Source: Halanaerobium kushneri
GTDB taxonomy: Bacteria > Bacillota > Halanaerobiia > Halanaerobiales > Halanaerobiaceae
DNA: 64,000 nt
Direction of reading: 5' to 3'
Assembly: GCF_900156285.1 (NCBI RefSeq)
Contig: NZ_FTNC01000009.1
Location: forward strand, 58,620 to 122,619
In this document: in pieces, positions 45,814-55,090 of the stretch
Position numbering within the stretch: position 1 is the stretch's first letter
Layout: each line of letters begins with the position of its first letter
Translations under genes and position numbers: made by a program
Notes under the pieces: model-generated
Database searches by the model: none
Told to the model about the DNA's origin: nothing
The model's input: the letters and a program-made list of their open reading frames with translations, nothing else

Positions 45814-46743
45814 TTATTTGAAATATGTTGTTAAATAAGAAATTAGTGGGATACTCAGAGCAGCCATTAAAGTTGATAAAAAGAGACTCTCAGCTGCAAA
45901 GATATAATTACCCTCATATCTTTCAGCAAAAATCACTCCATTGGCGGCAGCAGGCATTGCAATCTGTAATACAAGTATCGTTCTAACAGGATCAGAAATA
46001 TTGAATAGGTTTAAGATCATTAATGCAGCTGCTGGTATTAATAATAATTTCAATGCTGAGTAAGATATAATATTTAGATCTTTAAAAATTCCAGTGATTT
46101 TAATCTGAGCCAGTCCGCTTCCAATGACCAGCATTGAAAGTGGAAAGGTAGCATTTGCCAGCATATCAACAGCTGTCATAATTGTAGTTGGAAGTTTGAT
46201 TCCAGTCAGCATTAAAAATAAACCAATGATAATGGCAATAACTCCATTATTAAAGATATCTCTGAGATTAATTTTTTTGTTATCATTGTTTCGTAAAAAA
46301 AGGCTGGCTCCATAGGTCCATAAAAAGATATTAAAAACTACTACTCCAATTGAGCCAAAAAAGATACCGTTTTCTGGGAAAATTACATCTATTACTGGTA
46401 AACCCATATATCCAACATTACCAAAAATCAGGAAAAATTTAAGAACTACTTTTTTATCTCTGGAAATTGGAAATAATTTAGTAATAACTGTTGCCAAGAC
46501 TATCAGAATCAGATAAAAAGCAATCCAGTATAAAAATAAATTAATAAAATCTCCCAGCATTTTTGCAGTAATATCGATTTGTAGTGAAGAAATTAGCATA
46601 GCTGGCAGGATCAAATCCAAAAGGAGTTTCGAAATAGCACCGGTTTCTTTTTGATCTAAATGTTTGCTGCGCCGGAGAAAATAACCGACAGCAATGAGTA
46701 GAAATAATGATATAATTTGTGTTATGACAACCTGAAAGTTCAA
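45814..46743 (-). CDS. AEC-family (auxin efflux carrier-like) permease
   Basis: A 309-residue membrane protein with about ten segments arranged in two inverted halves. The N-terminal ISLFLLIAVGYFLRRSKHLDQKETGAISKLLLDLILPAMLISSL region is typical of the AEC/malate-permease family. The substrate is likely an organic acid or small metabolite. The TTG start at 46743 lies seven bases after AGGGGG. It heads a two-gene unit with the MATE gene. Confidence 0.88.
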   Translation of the reverse strand: MNFQVVITQIISLFLLIAVGYFLRRSKHLDQKETGAISKLLLDLILPAMLISSLQIDITAKMLGDFINLFLYWIAFYLILIVLATVITKLFPISRDKKVVLKFFLIFGNVGYMGLPVIDVIFPENGIFFGSIGVVVFNIFLWTYGASLFLRNNDNKKINLRDIFNNGVIAIIIGLFLMLTGIKLPTTIMTAVDMLANATFPLSMLVIGSGLAQIKITGIFKDLNIISYSALKLLLIPAAALMILNLFNISDPVRTILVLQIAMPAAANGVIFAERYEGNYIFAAESLFLSTLMAALSIPLISYLTTYFK

Positions 46744-46874
46744 AGAACTGCCCCCTTATAAAATTCCTTTAAATTGAATAAAAGTTTGACTGTTATTTAA
46801 AATCAATTTGTTTATAAATCATAAATATTCTATCAAATAATTCTACCACAGAAGCATTTAGCTGTAAAGCTGGC

Positions 46875-46904
46875 TTGATAAGCGGGAGTTTTTTGTGATA
46901 AACT
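46875..46904 (+). promoter_or_regulatory. candidate promoter of the RlmD-type gene
   Basis: TTGATA (46875-46880), spacer 18, and TAAACT (46899-46904) with a TGn extension. It lies in the divergent 46744-46954 gap, which otherwise holds no gene I can see. Confidence 0.45.
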
Positions 46905-46954
46905 TGATAGGGATAAGTTAAGAATTATTTTTAATAGATAGAGGAGTGCCAATT

Positions 46955-48310
46955 TTGAAAAAAGGTGAGATTAAAAATTTTAAAATAGAAGATTTAGCCC
47001 ACGGTGGAGATGGAGTTGCCAGAGCAGAAAATGGGATGGCTGTTTTTATTTCTCTGTCTTTACCTGGGGATCTGGTAAAAGCAAAAATTACTAAGATTAA
47101 AAAGGATTACGCCTTTGCTGAGTTAATAGAAATTATCGAAGCTGGAGAGGGAAGAACCGAAGCCCCCTGTCCGGTCTATAATGAATGCGGAGGCTGTCAG
47201 CTTCAGCATATTAATTATCAAAAAGAACTGGAATTTAAACAAAATAATATTAAACAACTAATTAATCGGATAGCTGAAATCGATAATTTTAAATTAAATG
47301 AGGTACTGGCGGCAGATGATGATTTTCGTTATCGTAATAAAGCTCAGTTTCCATTAGCTCTGGATGATAATGATCAGATAACAGCTGGATTTTATAAAAG
47401 AGGAAGTCATGATATTGTTCCTAATCATAATTGTTTAATTCAGCATCCTTTAATTAACAGGATTTTAAGAATTACTCTGGAAGAACTGAATAAATTTCAA
47501 CTGAGTGTATATAATGAAAAGACTCTAAAAGGACTGCTGCGGCATCTGGTGATTAGAGTAGGTACCTGCACAAATCAAGCTTTGCTGGTCATGGTGACTA
47601 ATGGAGATGATTTTATAGATAAAAATTTAATAGCCAGGACTTTGATGCGCAAAATACCTGAACTAAAGGGAGTAGTTCAAAATATAAACTCTCAAAATAC
47701 CAATGTTATTTTTGGGAGTAAGGATATACTTTTAGCAGGAGAAAATAAAATTACTGAATATATTGGCAGTACTGCATATTTAATTTCTGCCCGTTCTTTT
47801 TTCCAGGTTAATACAATGCAGGCTCAGAAATTATATGATACCGCAGCAAAATATTTGGGGAATACTCACAATTCCAGGGTGATTGATGCCTTTTCTGGTA
47901 CCGGGAGTATTGCCTTATACCTTGCAGATAAAGCGGAAAAAATATATGCTGTTGAATCTTTGAAGGCAGCTGTTAAAGATGCTAGAGAAAATGCCGGCCT
48001 GAATAATGTAAAAAATGTTGATTTTGAATTGGGTAGAGTAGAGGATAAACTGGCAAAGATACTAGAAAAAAATCAGATTGATTCGATTATCTTTGACCCG
48101 CCCCGTAAAGGATTGGATCAGAAAACTATTCAGCTGCTGCTTAAAAAGGAGCTAAATAAAATTATTTATATTTCCTGTAATCCAGCTACCCAGGCCAGAG
48201 ATCTAATGAATTTAAAAGAAAAATATAGATTAGTAGAAATTCAGCCTGTAGATCTTTTCCCTCAGACCTATCATATAGAGTCTGTAGCCTTATTAGAGTT
48301 AAAAAATTAG
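46955..48310 (+). CDS. rlmD: 23S rRNA (uracil-C5)-methyltransferase, RlmD/RlmCD type
   Basis: About 451 residues. An N-terminal TRAM domain (IKNFKIEDLAHGGDGVAR) is followed by the [4Fe-4S] cysteines CPVYNECGGC (near residue 70) and the C-terminal SAM methyltransferase. The catalytic region has DPPRKGL and YISCNPATQARDL with the nucleophilic Cys. In Firmicutes this family methylates U747 and/or U1939, so the exact target is open. TTG at 46955 is chosen, eight bases after GAGGAG; the GTG at 46946 overlaps it. Confidence 0.92.
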   Translation: MKKGEIKNFKIEDLAHGGDGVARAENGMAVFISLSLPGDLVKAKITKIKKDYAFAELIEIIEAGEGRTEAPCPVYNECGGCQLQHINYQKELEFKQNNIKQLINRIAEIDNFKLNEVLAADDDFRYRNKAQFPLALDDNDQITAGFYKRGSHDIVPNHNCLIQHPLINRILRITLEELNKFQLSVYNEKTLKGLLRHLVIRVGTCTNQALLVMVTNGDDFIDKNLIARTLMRKIPELKGVVQNINSQNTNVIFGSKDILLAGENKITEYIGSTAYLISARSFFQVNTMQAQKLYDTAAKYLGNTHNSRVIDAFSGTGSIALYLADKAEKIYAVESLKAAVKDARENAGLNNVKNVDFELGRVEDKLAKILEKNQIDSIIFDPPRKGLDQKTIQLLLKKELNKIIYISCNPATQARDLMNLKEKYRLVEIQPVDLFPQTYHIESVALLELKN

Positions 48311-48381
48311 AATTAGTAAATTATTACTACTATAAACAGCGTTAAACTTTAGTTTTCAGTCTCAAACTGTAAATTATTAAC

Positions 48382-48411
48382 TTGCTAAAACACTTTATTT
48401 TATGATATATT
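48382..48411 (+). promoter_or_regulatory. candidate promoter before the small membrane protein gene
   Basis: TTGCTA (48382-48387), spacer 18, and TATATT (48406-48411). Confidence 0.42.
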
Positions 48412-48470
48412 ATTATAAAGTTATATTTTAATTTCAAGAATCAGGAAACTCCATAACTGGAGGTTAAATT

Positions 48471-48743
48471 ATGAACTTATTTTTATTGATTATATTTTTG
48501 CTGGTTGGAATTGCCGGTCTTATTTATAATGTTGATTCAGGAGTCTTTATTGGTCTGGGATTAATCCCCTGGCAGATATTAAAAATTAAATTGAAACGAA
48601 AATTTGTTTTGACTGCAATAATTATTAGCTCAATCGCTGGACTCAGTTATTTTATCTACTATTCTAAATGGTTGATTGCTGCTTTATTTGTATTTATTCA
48701 GCTTTATAATTACTGGGGTTATCTAAATATTGTTAATGAATAA
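48471..48743 (+). CDS. small hydrophobic membrane protein, unknown
   Basis: A 90-residue protein made almost entirely of three hydrophobic segments (residues about 2-18, 40-58 and 63-80), joined by a short basic stretch KIKLKRK. I recognise no family. CTGGAGGT precedes the ATG at good spacing and a candidate promoter lies upstream, so it is likely real. The FmdB-type gene follows 39 bases later. Confidence 0.6.
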   Translation: MNLFLLIIFLLVGIAGLIYNVDSGVFIGLGLIPWQILKIKLKRKFVLTAIIISSIAGLSYFIYYSKWLIAALFVFIQLYNYWGYLNIVNE

Positions 48744-48782
48744 AAATTAAAATAGAAGAAAGGATATGAAGGAGGAATAAAA

Positions 48783-49016
48783 ATGCCGACATATTTATAT
48801 GAATGTGAAAAGTGTGGTAGATTTGAAGAATTTCAGAATATTAATGATGATGCCTTAGAAGAATGTCCGGAATGTAGTGGTGAGGTAAAAAGAATTATTG
48901 GTTCACCTGGAATAATTTTTAAGGGATCTAATTTTTATGTAAATCAGGATAAAAAGAAAGCAACTAAGTCTAAAGCAACTAAGTCTAAGGAAAAGAAAAG
49001 CGAAAAAGTTTCTTAA
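48783..49016 (+). CDS. FmdB-family zinc-ribbon protein
   Basis: A 77-residue protein. The zinc ribbon MPTYLYECEKCGRFEEFQ...CPECSGEVKRI holds the four cysteines, followed by the IIFKGSNFYV segment typical of FmdB/CxxC_CxxC_SSSS proteins. Function is unknown, probably regulatory. The tail is a lysine-rich low-complexity stretch encoded by a perfect 15-base tandem repeat. GAAGGAGG precedes the ATG. Confidence 0.88.
   Translation: MPTYLYECEKCGRFEEFQNINDDALEECPECSGEVKRIIGSPGIIFKGSNFYVNQDKKKATKSKATKSKEKKSEKVS
48957..48986 (+). repeat. 15-base tandem repeat in the FmdB-type gene
   Basis: AAAGCAACTAAGTCT occurs twice in a row (48957-48971 and 48972-48986), encoding two copies of KATKS in the C-terminal tail. 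Confidence 0.85.
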
Positions 49017-49080
49017 TCAGGTATTTATTCAGTTAATGCTTTAAATGCAGTAATTGAGTAAAGTAGAAAATTAAAGAAAT

Positions 49081-49110
49081 AAGCCGGCCTTAGTGCCGGT
49101 TTTAATTTTT
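49081..49110 (+). terminator. terminator after the FmdB-type gene
   Basis: CCGGC (49084-49088) pairs with GCCGG (49095-49099), flanked by A/T pairs and followed by TTTTAATTTTTT. Confidence 0.7.
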
Positions 49111-49135
49111 TCTTGAGCAGAAAGAAGGTAAAAAA

Positions 49136-50278
49136 ATGACTATTGTAGCTGCAAAAAAATGTGCAAGTTATCAAAGGGAAGAACTGGCTGCCAAACTTGA
49201 TTTATTATTAAATGAACTTGGTGGACTTGATAATTTCGTTAAGCAAGGAGATAGAGTGGTTTTTAAAACAAATCTTTTAATGGGTAAATCTCCTGAGGCT
49301 GCAGTAACGACTAATCCAGAATTTATAAGAGTTCTGGCCCAAAAAGTTAAAGCACTTGGAGCAAAAGTGGTTATTGCGGACAGTCCTGGAGGTCCTTTTA
49401 ATGAAAAATTATTAAAAAGAGCATATCAAAAATCGGGTCTTTACCAGCTGGCAGCTGAGGAGAATCTGGAATTAAATTATAATACTGATTCCAGAAAGCA
49501 TGAATATCAAGCTGGTAAGATTAATAAATCTTTTCAGCTGGCTTCATATTTAGAGAATGCTGATTTGATAATTAATCTACCAAAACTAAAAACTCATGGC
49601 TTAACAATGTATACAGGTGCAGTTAAAAATCTTTTTGGCTGTATTCCAGGGATTCTGAAAGCAGAATATCATCTCAGAATGCAGGCAGTAGAAGATTTTT
49701 CGCGGATGTTAAATGATCTGGCAGGACTTGTTAACCCGGCTTTGACAATCATGGATGCGGTTGTGGGAATGGAAGGTGATGGTCCCTCTAATGGAAGACC
49801 AAAAGAATTTAACTATTTGCTGGCATCTACTTCTCCTTATTATTTAGATCTGGCAGCTGTCAGTTTAATGGGTATAGATCCAGTAGAGAAGGTTCCGTCG
49901 ATTAAAGCAGCGATTGATGATCAGCTTATTCAAAAAGATAATTTAGAGCTTAGAGGAGATCCAATCCAGGCTCCAGCTGCAGTAGAAGTTCCCAAAATTG
50001 AAAAGGAAAATAATTTATTTGATACCAAATTGCCCACCTTTTTGTCAGATATTTTAGAAAAATTTCTGCGTCCAAAACCAGTTTTTAAAGAAGATAATTG
50101 TGTGGGCTGTCGTACCTGTGCCGAGAATTGTCCCCCAAATGCAATTACAATGGTTGATAATTTTCCAGAAGTGGAATTAGAAACATGTATTCGCTGTTTC
50201 TGCTGTCAGGAGTTGTGCTCCTATGATGCAGTTGAAATTAAGTATCCACTGCTGGCTCGACTGTTCTTTTCAAAGTAA
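49136..50278 (+). CDS. DUF362 domain protein with C-terminal ferredoxin
   Basis: A 380-residue protein. Residues 1-300 are DUF362, with VVFKTNLLMGKSPEAAVTTNPEFIRVLAQ near residue 45 and INLPKLKTHGLTMYTGAVKNLFG near residue 145. The C-terminal 60 residues hold two [4Fe-4S] motifs (CVGCRTCAENC and CIRCFCCQELC). The family is common in anaerobes and its reaction is not established; electron transfer to an unknown substrate is likely. AAGAAGGT lies before the ATG. The phosphodiesterase gene follows after 16 bases. Confidence 0.85.
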   Translation: MTIVAAKKCASYQREELAAKLDLLLNELGGLDNFVKQGDRVVFKTNLLMGKSPEAAVTTNPEFIRVLAQKVKALGAKVVIADSPGGPFNEKLLKRAYQKSGLYQLAAEENLELNYNTDSRKHEYQAGKINKSFQLASYLENADLIINLPKLKTHGLTMYTGAVKNLFGCIPGILKAEYHLRMQAVEDFSRMLNDLAGLVNPALTIMDAVVGMEGDGPSNGRPKEFNYLLASTSPYYLDLAAVSLMGIDPVEKVPSIKAAIDDQLIQKDNLELRGDPIQAPAAVEVPKIEKENNLFDTKLPTFLSDILEKFLRPKPVFKEDNCVGCRTCAENCPPNAITMVDNFPEVELETCIRCFCCQELCSYDAVEIKYPLLARLFFSK

Positions 50279-50294
50279 TGGAGGTTTAATAGAA

Positions 50295-50789
50295 ATGAAG
50301 ATAGGAGTTATTTCAGATACACATCTGCCCGGTGCAGATCAGGATTTTCCGAAAAAATTAATTGAAGAACTAAAGAATGTTGATTTGATTATTCATGCTG
50401 GTGATCACTGTGAATTAAGATTTTTAAATAAATTAAAATCTATTGCAGAAGTTAAAACAGTTGCCGGCAACAGGGATAGTTATCAGTTACAGCAGAAGTT
50501 AAAGGATAAAATCACTTTTGAGGCCGCTGGAAGGAAGATTTCAGTTATTCATGGTCATCAATTTAGAGGTAGAAATATTTTGCAGGGTTTAAACTACAGT
50601 TTTGGTGATAGTGATATTATTGTTTTTGGTCATACACACAGACCTTTTAATGAAAAGGTAAGTGATAAATTATTTTTTAATCCGGGTTCACCAACAGATA
50701 AACGCCTGGAAAAAAATTATACATTTGGTATAATAGAAATTGATGAGGAAATAAAAGCTGAAATAAAAATTTTGAAGGAGGAATCTTAA
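50295..50789 (+). CDS. YfcE/MJ0936-type phosphodiesterase
   Basis: About 164 residues of the calcineurin-like phosphoesterase fold. All metal-site motifs are present: MKIGVISDTHLPG, IIHAGDHCE, VAGNRDS, VIHGHQF and VFGHTHRPF. It hydrolyses phosphodiesters in a Mn/Ni-dependent manner in family members; the natural substrate is unclear. GGAGGT lies nine bases before the ATG at 50295; a longer reading from 50223 would overlap the DUF362 gene. Its stop overlaps the next start (TAATG). Confidence 0.92.
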   Translation: MKIGVISDTHLPGADQDFPKKLIEELKNVDLIIHAGDHCELRFLNKLKSIAEVKTVAGNRDSYQLQQKLKDKITFEAAGRKISVIHGHQFRGRNILQGLNYSFGDSDIIVFGHTHRPFNEKVSDKLFFNPGSPTDKRLEKNYTFGIIEIDEEIKAEIKILKEES

Positions 50790-51178
50790 TGTCAGTACAT
50801 GATACAGCACGGAGATTACAGAGAAAATTAAAAAAATCTGATGAATATCAAAATTATCTTGAACTTCGTAAAAAGGTAATGGCAAAAGAAGGTTCAAAGA
50901 AGATGCTGCTCGATTATCAGAATTTGATGATGGAAATGCAGAGCAAAAGAATGTCTGGAGAAGAATTGAGTGAGGATGATAAGGAAAGACTTCAAAACCT
51001 GCAGAATTTTATTGAAATTAACAATAATGTCAAAAAATATTTAGAAGCTGAATATGCACTCAGTAAGACAATACAGGATATTCAAAAAATAATCTTTTCA
51101 GATATAGAAGTAGGAATATCAGAAGCAGAATTGAATTCAGAGCAAGAAGAGTCAGATTTAGAAGCTGAAACGGAATAG
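50789..51178 (+). CDS. YlbF/YmcA-family protein
   Basis: A 129-residue helical protein. VHDTARRLQRKLKKSDEYQNYLELRKKV and YQNLMMEMQSKRMSGEEL are typical of the YlbF/YmcA family. In Bacillus subtilis these proteins form a complex with YaaT that helps RNase Y process mRNAs. The C-terminal 25 residues are acidic and variable. The start overlaps the preceding stop codon, so translation is coupled. AAGGAGGAAT precedes it. Confidence 0.87.
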   Translation: MSVHDTARRLQRKLKKSDEYQNYLELRKKVMAKEGSKKMLLDYQNLMMEMQSKRMSGEELSEDDKERLQNLQNFIEINNNVKKYLEAEYALSKTIQDIQKIIFSDIEVGISEAELNSEQEESDLEAETE

Positions 51179-51200
51179 AGAAAGAGTGATTGCTAAACAA

Positions 51201-51229
51201 AAAAGCATCCCCAGCTTGAGGATGCTTTT
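51201..51229. terminator. bidirectional terminator between the YlbF-type and NifU-like genes
   Basis: AAAAGCATCC (51201-51210) pairs with GGATGCTTTT (51220-51229). T-rich tails are present on both strands, serving both convergent genes. Confidence 0.88.
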
Positions 51230-51274
51230 AAACTCTTTTTATTTAAATGTTAAAAACTTAAATCTGTTAAAATC

Positions 51275-51496
51275 TTATACAGGTTTAACTTCTTTAACAC
51301 CATCAACATTTTGTTTTAAAGTTCTTTCAATACCATTTTTTATGGTTAAGGTTGACATTGGACAACCACTGCAGGCTCCTAAAAGCTTAACTTTAACAAC
51401 ACCATCTTCAGTAACTTCTACCAGTTCAACATCTCCACCGTCAGCCTGAAGACTGGGTCTGATTTTATCAATATATTTTTGTACCTCTTCTTTCAT
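51275..51496 (-). CDS. NifU-like Fe-S scaffold domain protein
   Basis: A 73-residue protein equal to the C-terminal NifU domain. The [18 protein letters not shown] segment has the CxxC that binds a transferable Fe-S cluster. [14 protein letters not shown] is also diagnostic. It likely delivers clusters to the many Fe-S proteins of this cell. Strong TTAGGAGGT precedes the ATG on the minus strand. It is monocistronic. Confidence 0.93.
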   Translation of the reverse strand: MKEEVQKYIDKIRPSLQADGGDVELVEVTEDGVVKVKLLGACSGCPMSTLTIKNGIERTLKQNVDGVKEVKPV

Positions 51497-51592
51497 TCTT
51501 GCACCTCCTAAATTGACATTTGATTATATTATACAAAAAAACTCAAGATTTTACAAGCATAAATTAAGTATAAATTTAAAGGAATGATTTTA

Positions 51593-54500
51593 ATGTCCAA
51601 TTTTGTCCATCTACATAACCACACAGCTTTCAGTCTGTTGGATGGAGCTATCAGAATTGATTCTCTGATAAAAAAAACAAAGGAATATGGAATGAAGGCC
51701 GCAGCTATTACCGACCATGGTGTGCTTTACGGGATGATTGAGTTTTACAGAAAGGCAAAAAAAGAAGGTATTAAACCAATCATCGGAGCAGAACTTTATC
51801 TTGCTCCAGGTAGCCGCTTCGAAAAAAGCCGTAAGCGCTATCATCTGGTACTTCTGGCTCAGAATAAAGAGGGTTATCACAACTTGATTCAGTTGGTTTC
51901 TAAAGCCTGGCTGGAAGGTTTTTATTATAAACCTCGGGTTGACAAGGAACTGCTGGCAGAATACAGTCGGGGTTTAATCTGTTTATCTGCTTGTCTGCAG
52001 GGAGAGATACCACAGCTTATAATTAATGGAAATTATGATCTGGCTAAAAAGGCAGCTTCTGATTATCAGGCGATTTTTGGCAGAGATAACTTCTTTTTGG
52101 AACTTCAGGATCATAATTTACAGAAAGAAAAAGAGGCAGCTCAGGGATTACTCAGATTAAGTAGAGAAGAAAAAATTCCGGCAGTTGTAACAAATGACAG
52201 TCATTACTTAAATAAAAAAGATGCAGAACTTCAGGATATTCTGCTGGCCCTACAGACTGGTACTACAGTTGATGATGAAAATAGAATGACCTTCAGTGGA
52301 AAGGAATTTTATTATAAGTCACCATCCGAGATGCAGGCGCTTTTTCCAGAGCTGGAATCTGCCTATCAAAATACCGGAAAAATTGCAGATAGAGTTAGAC
52401 TTGACCTGGATTTTAATCATTTTTATTTACCTGAATATCCAGATTTAGGAGAAGCAAAATCTCCGGAGGAGCTTCTGAAGAAATTATGTTTTAAGGGTTT
52501 AAAAGTAAAAGGGATGGATTCAGATCAGCAGGCATTAGATAGACTAAAATATGAGCTTAAAATCATCTTTGAGATGGGCTATGCAGCTTATTTTTTAATT
52601 GTTTATGATTTTGTAAAATATGCAGAAGATAATGGTATTATGGTTGGTCCCGGTCGTGGTTCTGCTGCCGGTAGTTTGGTAGCCTATCTATTAAATATTA
52701 CCAAAGTTAATCCCTTAAAATATGGTCTGATCTTTGAACGTTTTTTAAATCCAGAGCGGGTAACCATGCCTGATATCGATATTGACTTTGATGAGAATCG
52801 GGATCAGATTATTGATTATGTAAGAAAAAGATATGGTACTGAAAGAGTAGCACAGATCGGAACTTTTGGAACTATGGCAGCCAGAGCAGCAGTCAGAGAT
52901 GTGGGCCGGGTGCTGGCCATCCCTTATAGTAAGGTTGATCGAGTTGCTAAATTGATTTCTTCTCGCCGAGGAATAGAACAGTCACTAAAAGACCAGAATA
53001 AATTAGCGGAACTCTATCAAAATGATCGAGAAATTAAAGAGCTGCTTGATTATGCCAGAGGAGTTGAGGGGCTGCCACGCCATATTTCCACTCATGCAGC
53101 TGGAGTAATTATTGGAGCTGAGCCGCTGGCGGAGATAGTACCCCTGCAGCAGCAGGATGAGAGTGTTATTACTCAGCTGCCAATGGGTGATCTGGAAGCA
53201 CTCGGGCTTTTAAAAATGGATTTTTTAGGTTTAAGAAACTTAACTGTGATTAAAAATACCTTAAAATTAATAGAGAAACGCCGCGATAAAAAAATTGATA
53301 TTGACAATATACCGCTTGCTGATCCAGAAGTATATGAATTTTTGTCTACCGGAAAAACCGCTGGTGTTTTTCAGATGGAATCATATTTATTTCAGTCTTT
53401 GAACAGAAAAATGAAACCGGAGAAGTTTAATGATTTAATTGCAATGTTGGCTCTGGGTCGCCCGGGCCCTCTGGGAAGCAATATAGTTGATGATTTTATT
53501 GCCATTAGACATGGTGAAAAAGAGGCTGAATATTTACATCCCAAATTGAAACCGATTTTAGAAGAAACATTTGGCATGATTTTATATCAGGAGCAGGTAA
53601 TGGAAATTGCCAGCAGCCTTGCTGGTTACAGCATGGGTGAGGCTGATCTTTTGCGTCGGGGAATGGGAAAAAAGAAATTGGAACTGGTAGCTGCCGAAAG
53701 AGAAAAATTTGTTAAAGGAGCAGTAGAACGGGGGATTGAAGAAAATACCGCCCAGGAAATTTTTGATCAGATGGAGTATTTTGCTGGTTATGGATTTAAT
53801 AAATCACATTCTACTGCCTATGCTTTTCTGGCCTATCAGACTGCTTATTTAAAGTATCATTACCCGGAAGAGTTTATGGCTGCTCTTTTTTCTTCGGTTA
53901 TGGGGAATCAGGATAAGATTGCAGACTATATAAAAGCTTCTCGAGAAATTGGTCTGAAAATATTAGCTCCTGATATTAATCGAAGCTATCATGATTTTAC
54001 AGCTGAAGCTGAGGATAAAATCCGCTATGGTTTAAAAGCTATCAAAAATGTTGGTTCTGCTGCGATTCAGGCTCTGGTTAAAGCCCGAAAAGAAAGGGAA
54101 TTTACTTCTTTAATTGATTTTTTGAAAAGGGTGGATATCTCTGCAATTAATGTTCAGTCTCTGGAAGCTTTTATTAAGGCAGGGGCCTTTGATCAGATTG
54201 CTGTCAGTAGAGCTTCACTGCTTTTAAATTACGAAGATTTATATAATAAATATAATAATTTAGCAAAACATCGAGCCCAGGGTCAGCAGTCTTTTGCAGA
54301 ATTATTTGAAGATCAGAATGATTTTATGGAAGAAGATTTAAATTATACCGAAGTAGAAGAGTTAAAAACAGAAATTATTTTAGAACAGGAGAAAGAATTT
54401 TTGGGGATCTATCTTTCTGCTCATCCTCTGGATCAGTATCAGGAGAAGCTAAAACATTTAAAAACATATTCTGTTAATCAGGTTCTTAAAGCTTCTGAAG

Positions 54501-54949
54501 GACAGAAAATTTTAACAGCAGCTTATTTGACAAACTATAAAGAGCACATAACAAAACGTAATAATAAAATGGCTTTTTTAACAGTTAGTGACCAGGATGA
54601 AAAAATTGAAGTCATAGTTTTTTCTGATTTGTTTAGAAAAATCAGATTTGATCTAAGAGAAAATAGAGGTCTTTTAATTTATGGTGAAAAAAATGATGAT
54701 CAGTTAATTGCTAAAAAAATCATATCTTTAAAGCAAAAATTGTTATTGATGGATATTTCTCAGCTTTCTCAAAACAGAATTTCTAAATTGAAAAGGTATT
54801 TAATAAAAAAAGAAGGTAATATTCCGGTTCTATTGAAAAGAAATAATAAGCTGATAATTACTGCTGATAAGTATAATATCGACAGCAGTCAGCAGACTCA
54901 AACAGAACTGGCAAGAGCTATGCAAAAATCAGAGTATAAATTTATTTAA
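51593..54949 (+). CDS. dnaE: DNA polymerase III alpha subunit
   Basis: About 1118 residues, DnaE type with no intein. The N-terminal PHP domain has VHLHNHTAFSLLDGA and AITDHG. The polymerase core has GPGRGSAAGSLVAYLL and the catalytic aspartates in PDIDIDFDENRD. The finger and beta-clamp regions, HhH motif and C-terminal OB fold (EVIVFSDLF) follow. It lacks the proofreading exonuclease of PolC. ATG at 51593 is nine bases after AAAGGA; the in-frame ATG at 51584 directly abuts that site. Confidence 0.97.
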   Translation: MSNFVHLHNHTAFSLLDGAIRIDSLIKKTKEYGMKAAAITDHGVLYGMIEFYRKAKKEGIKPIIGAELYLAPGSRFEKSRKRYHLVLLAQNKEGYHNLIQLVSKAWLEGFYYKPRVDKELLAEYSRGLICLSACLQGEIPQLIINGNYDLAKKAASDYQAIFGRDNFFLELQDHNLQKEKEAAQGLLRLSREEKIPAVVTNDSHYLNKKDAELQDILLALQTGTTVDDENRMTFSGKEFYYKSPSEMQALFPELESAYQNTGKIADRVRLDLDFNHFYLPEYPDLGEAKSPEELLKKLCFKGLKVKGMDSDQQALDRLKYELKIIFEMGYAAYFLIVYDFVKYAEDNGIMVGPGRGSAAGSLVAYLLNITKVNPLKYGLIFERFLNPERVTMPDIDIDFDENRDQIIDYVRKRYGTERVAQIGTFGTMAARAAVRDVGRVLAIPYSKVDRVAKLISSRRGIEQSLKDQNKLAELYQNDREIKELLDYARGVEGLPRHISTHAAGVIIGAEPLAEIVPLQQQDESVITQLPMGDLEALGLLKMDFLGLRNLTVIKNTLKLIEKRRDKKIDIDNIPLADPEVYEFLSTGKTAGVFQMESYLFQSLNRKMKPEKFNDLIAMLALGRPGPLGSNIVDDFIAIRHGEKEAEYLHPKLKPILEETFGMILYQEQVMEIASSLAGYSMGEADLLRRGMGKKKLELVAAEREKFVKGAVERGIEENTAQEIFDQMEYFAGYGFNKSHSTAYAFLAYQTAYLKYHYPEEFMAALFSSVMGNQDKIADYIKASREIGLKILAPDINRSYHDFTAEAEDKIRYGLKAIKNVGSAAIQALVKARKEREFTSLIDFLKRVDISAINVQSLEAFIKAGAFDQIAVSRASLLLNYEDLYNKYNNLAKHRAQGQQSFAELFEDQNDFMEEDLNYTEVEELKTEIILEQEKEFLGIYLSAHPLDQYQEKLKHLKTYSVNQVLKASEGQKILTAAYLTNYKEHITKRNNKMAFLTVSDQDEKIEVIVFSDLFRKIRFDLRENRGLLIYGEKNDDQLIAKKIISLKQKLLLMDISQLSQNRISKLKRYLIKKEGNIPVLLKRNNKLIITADKYNIDSSQQTQTELARAMQKSEYKFI

Positions 54950-54967
54950 AGATGGAAATGCTTCCAG

Positions 54968-54992
54968 TTTATTTGACTCTGAGTCGAATAAA
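54968..54992 (+). repeat. near-perfect 25-base palindrome downstream of dnaE
   Basis: TTTATTTGACTC (54968-54979) and GAGTCGAATAAA (54981-54992) are complementary apart from one pair, around a single T. It lies 45 bases before the mtrB promoter and might be an operator or a weak hairpin. Confidence 0.5.
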
Positions 54993-55036
54993 ATTTAAAA
55001 TTAGGATAAACTTTGTGTTAAAAATGTCAAAATTTC

Positions 55037-55066
55037 TTGACAATGCTTTTTTGCTTATTATATTAT
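55037..55066 (+). promoter_or_regulatory. promoter of mtrB
   Basis: Perfect TTGACA at 55037-55042 and TATTAT at 55061-55066 with an 18-base spacer; TATATT at 55059-55064 (spacer 16) is an alternative -10. The leader to the mtrB ATG is about 20 bases. Confidence 0.68.
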
Positions 55067-55090
55067 TAAGTGGATAAAGGGGGAAAAACC

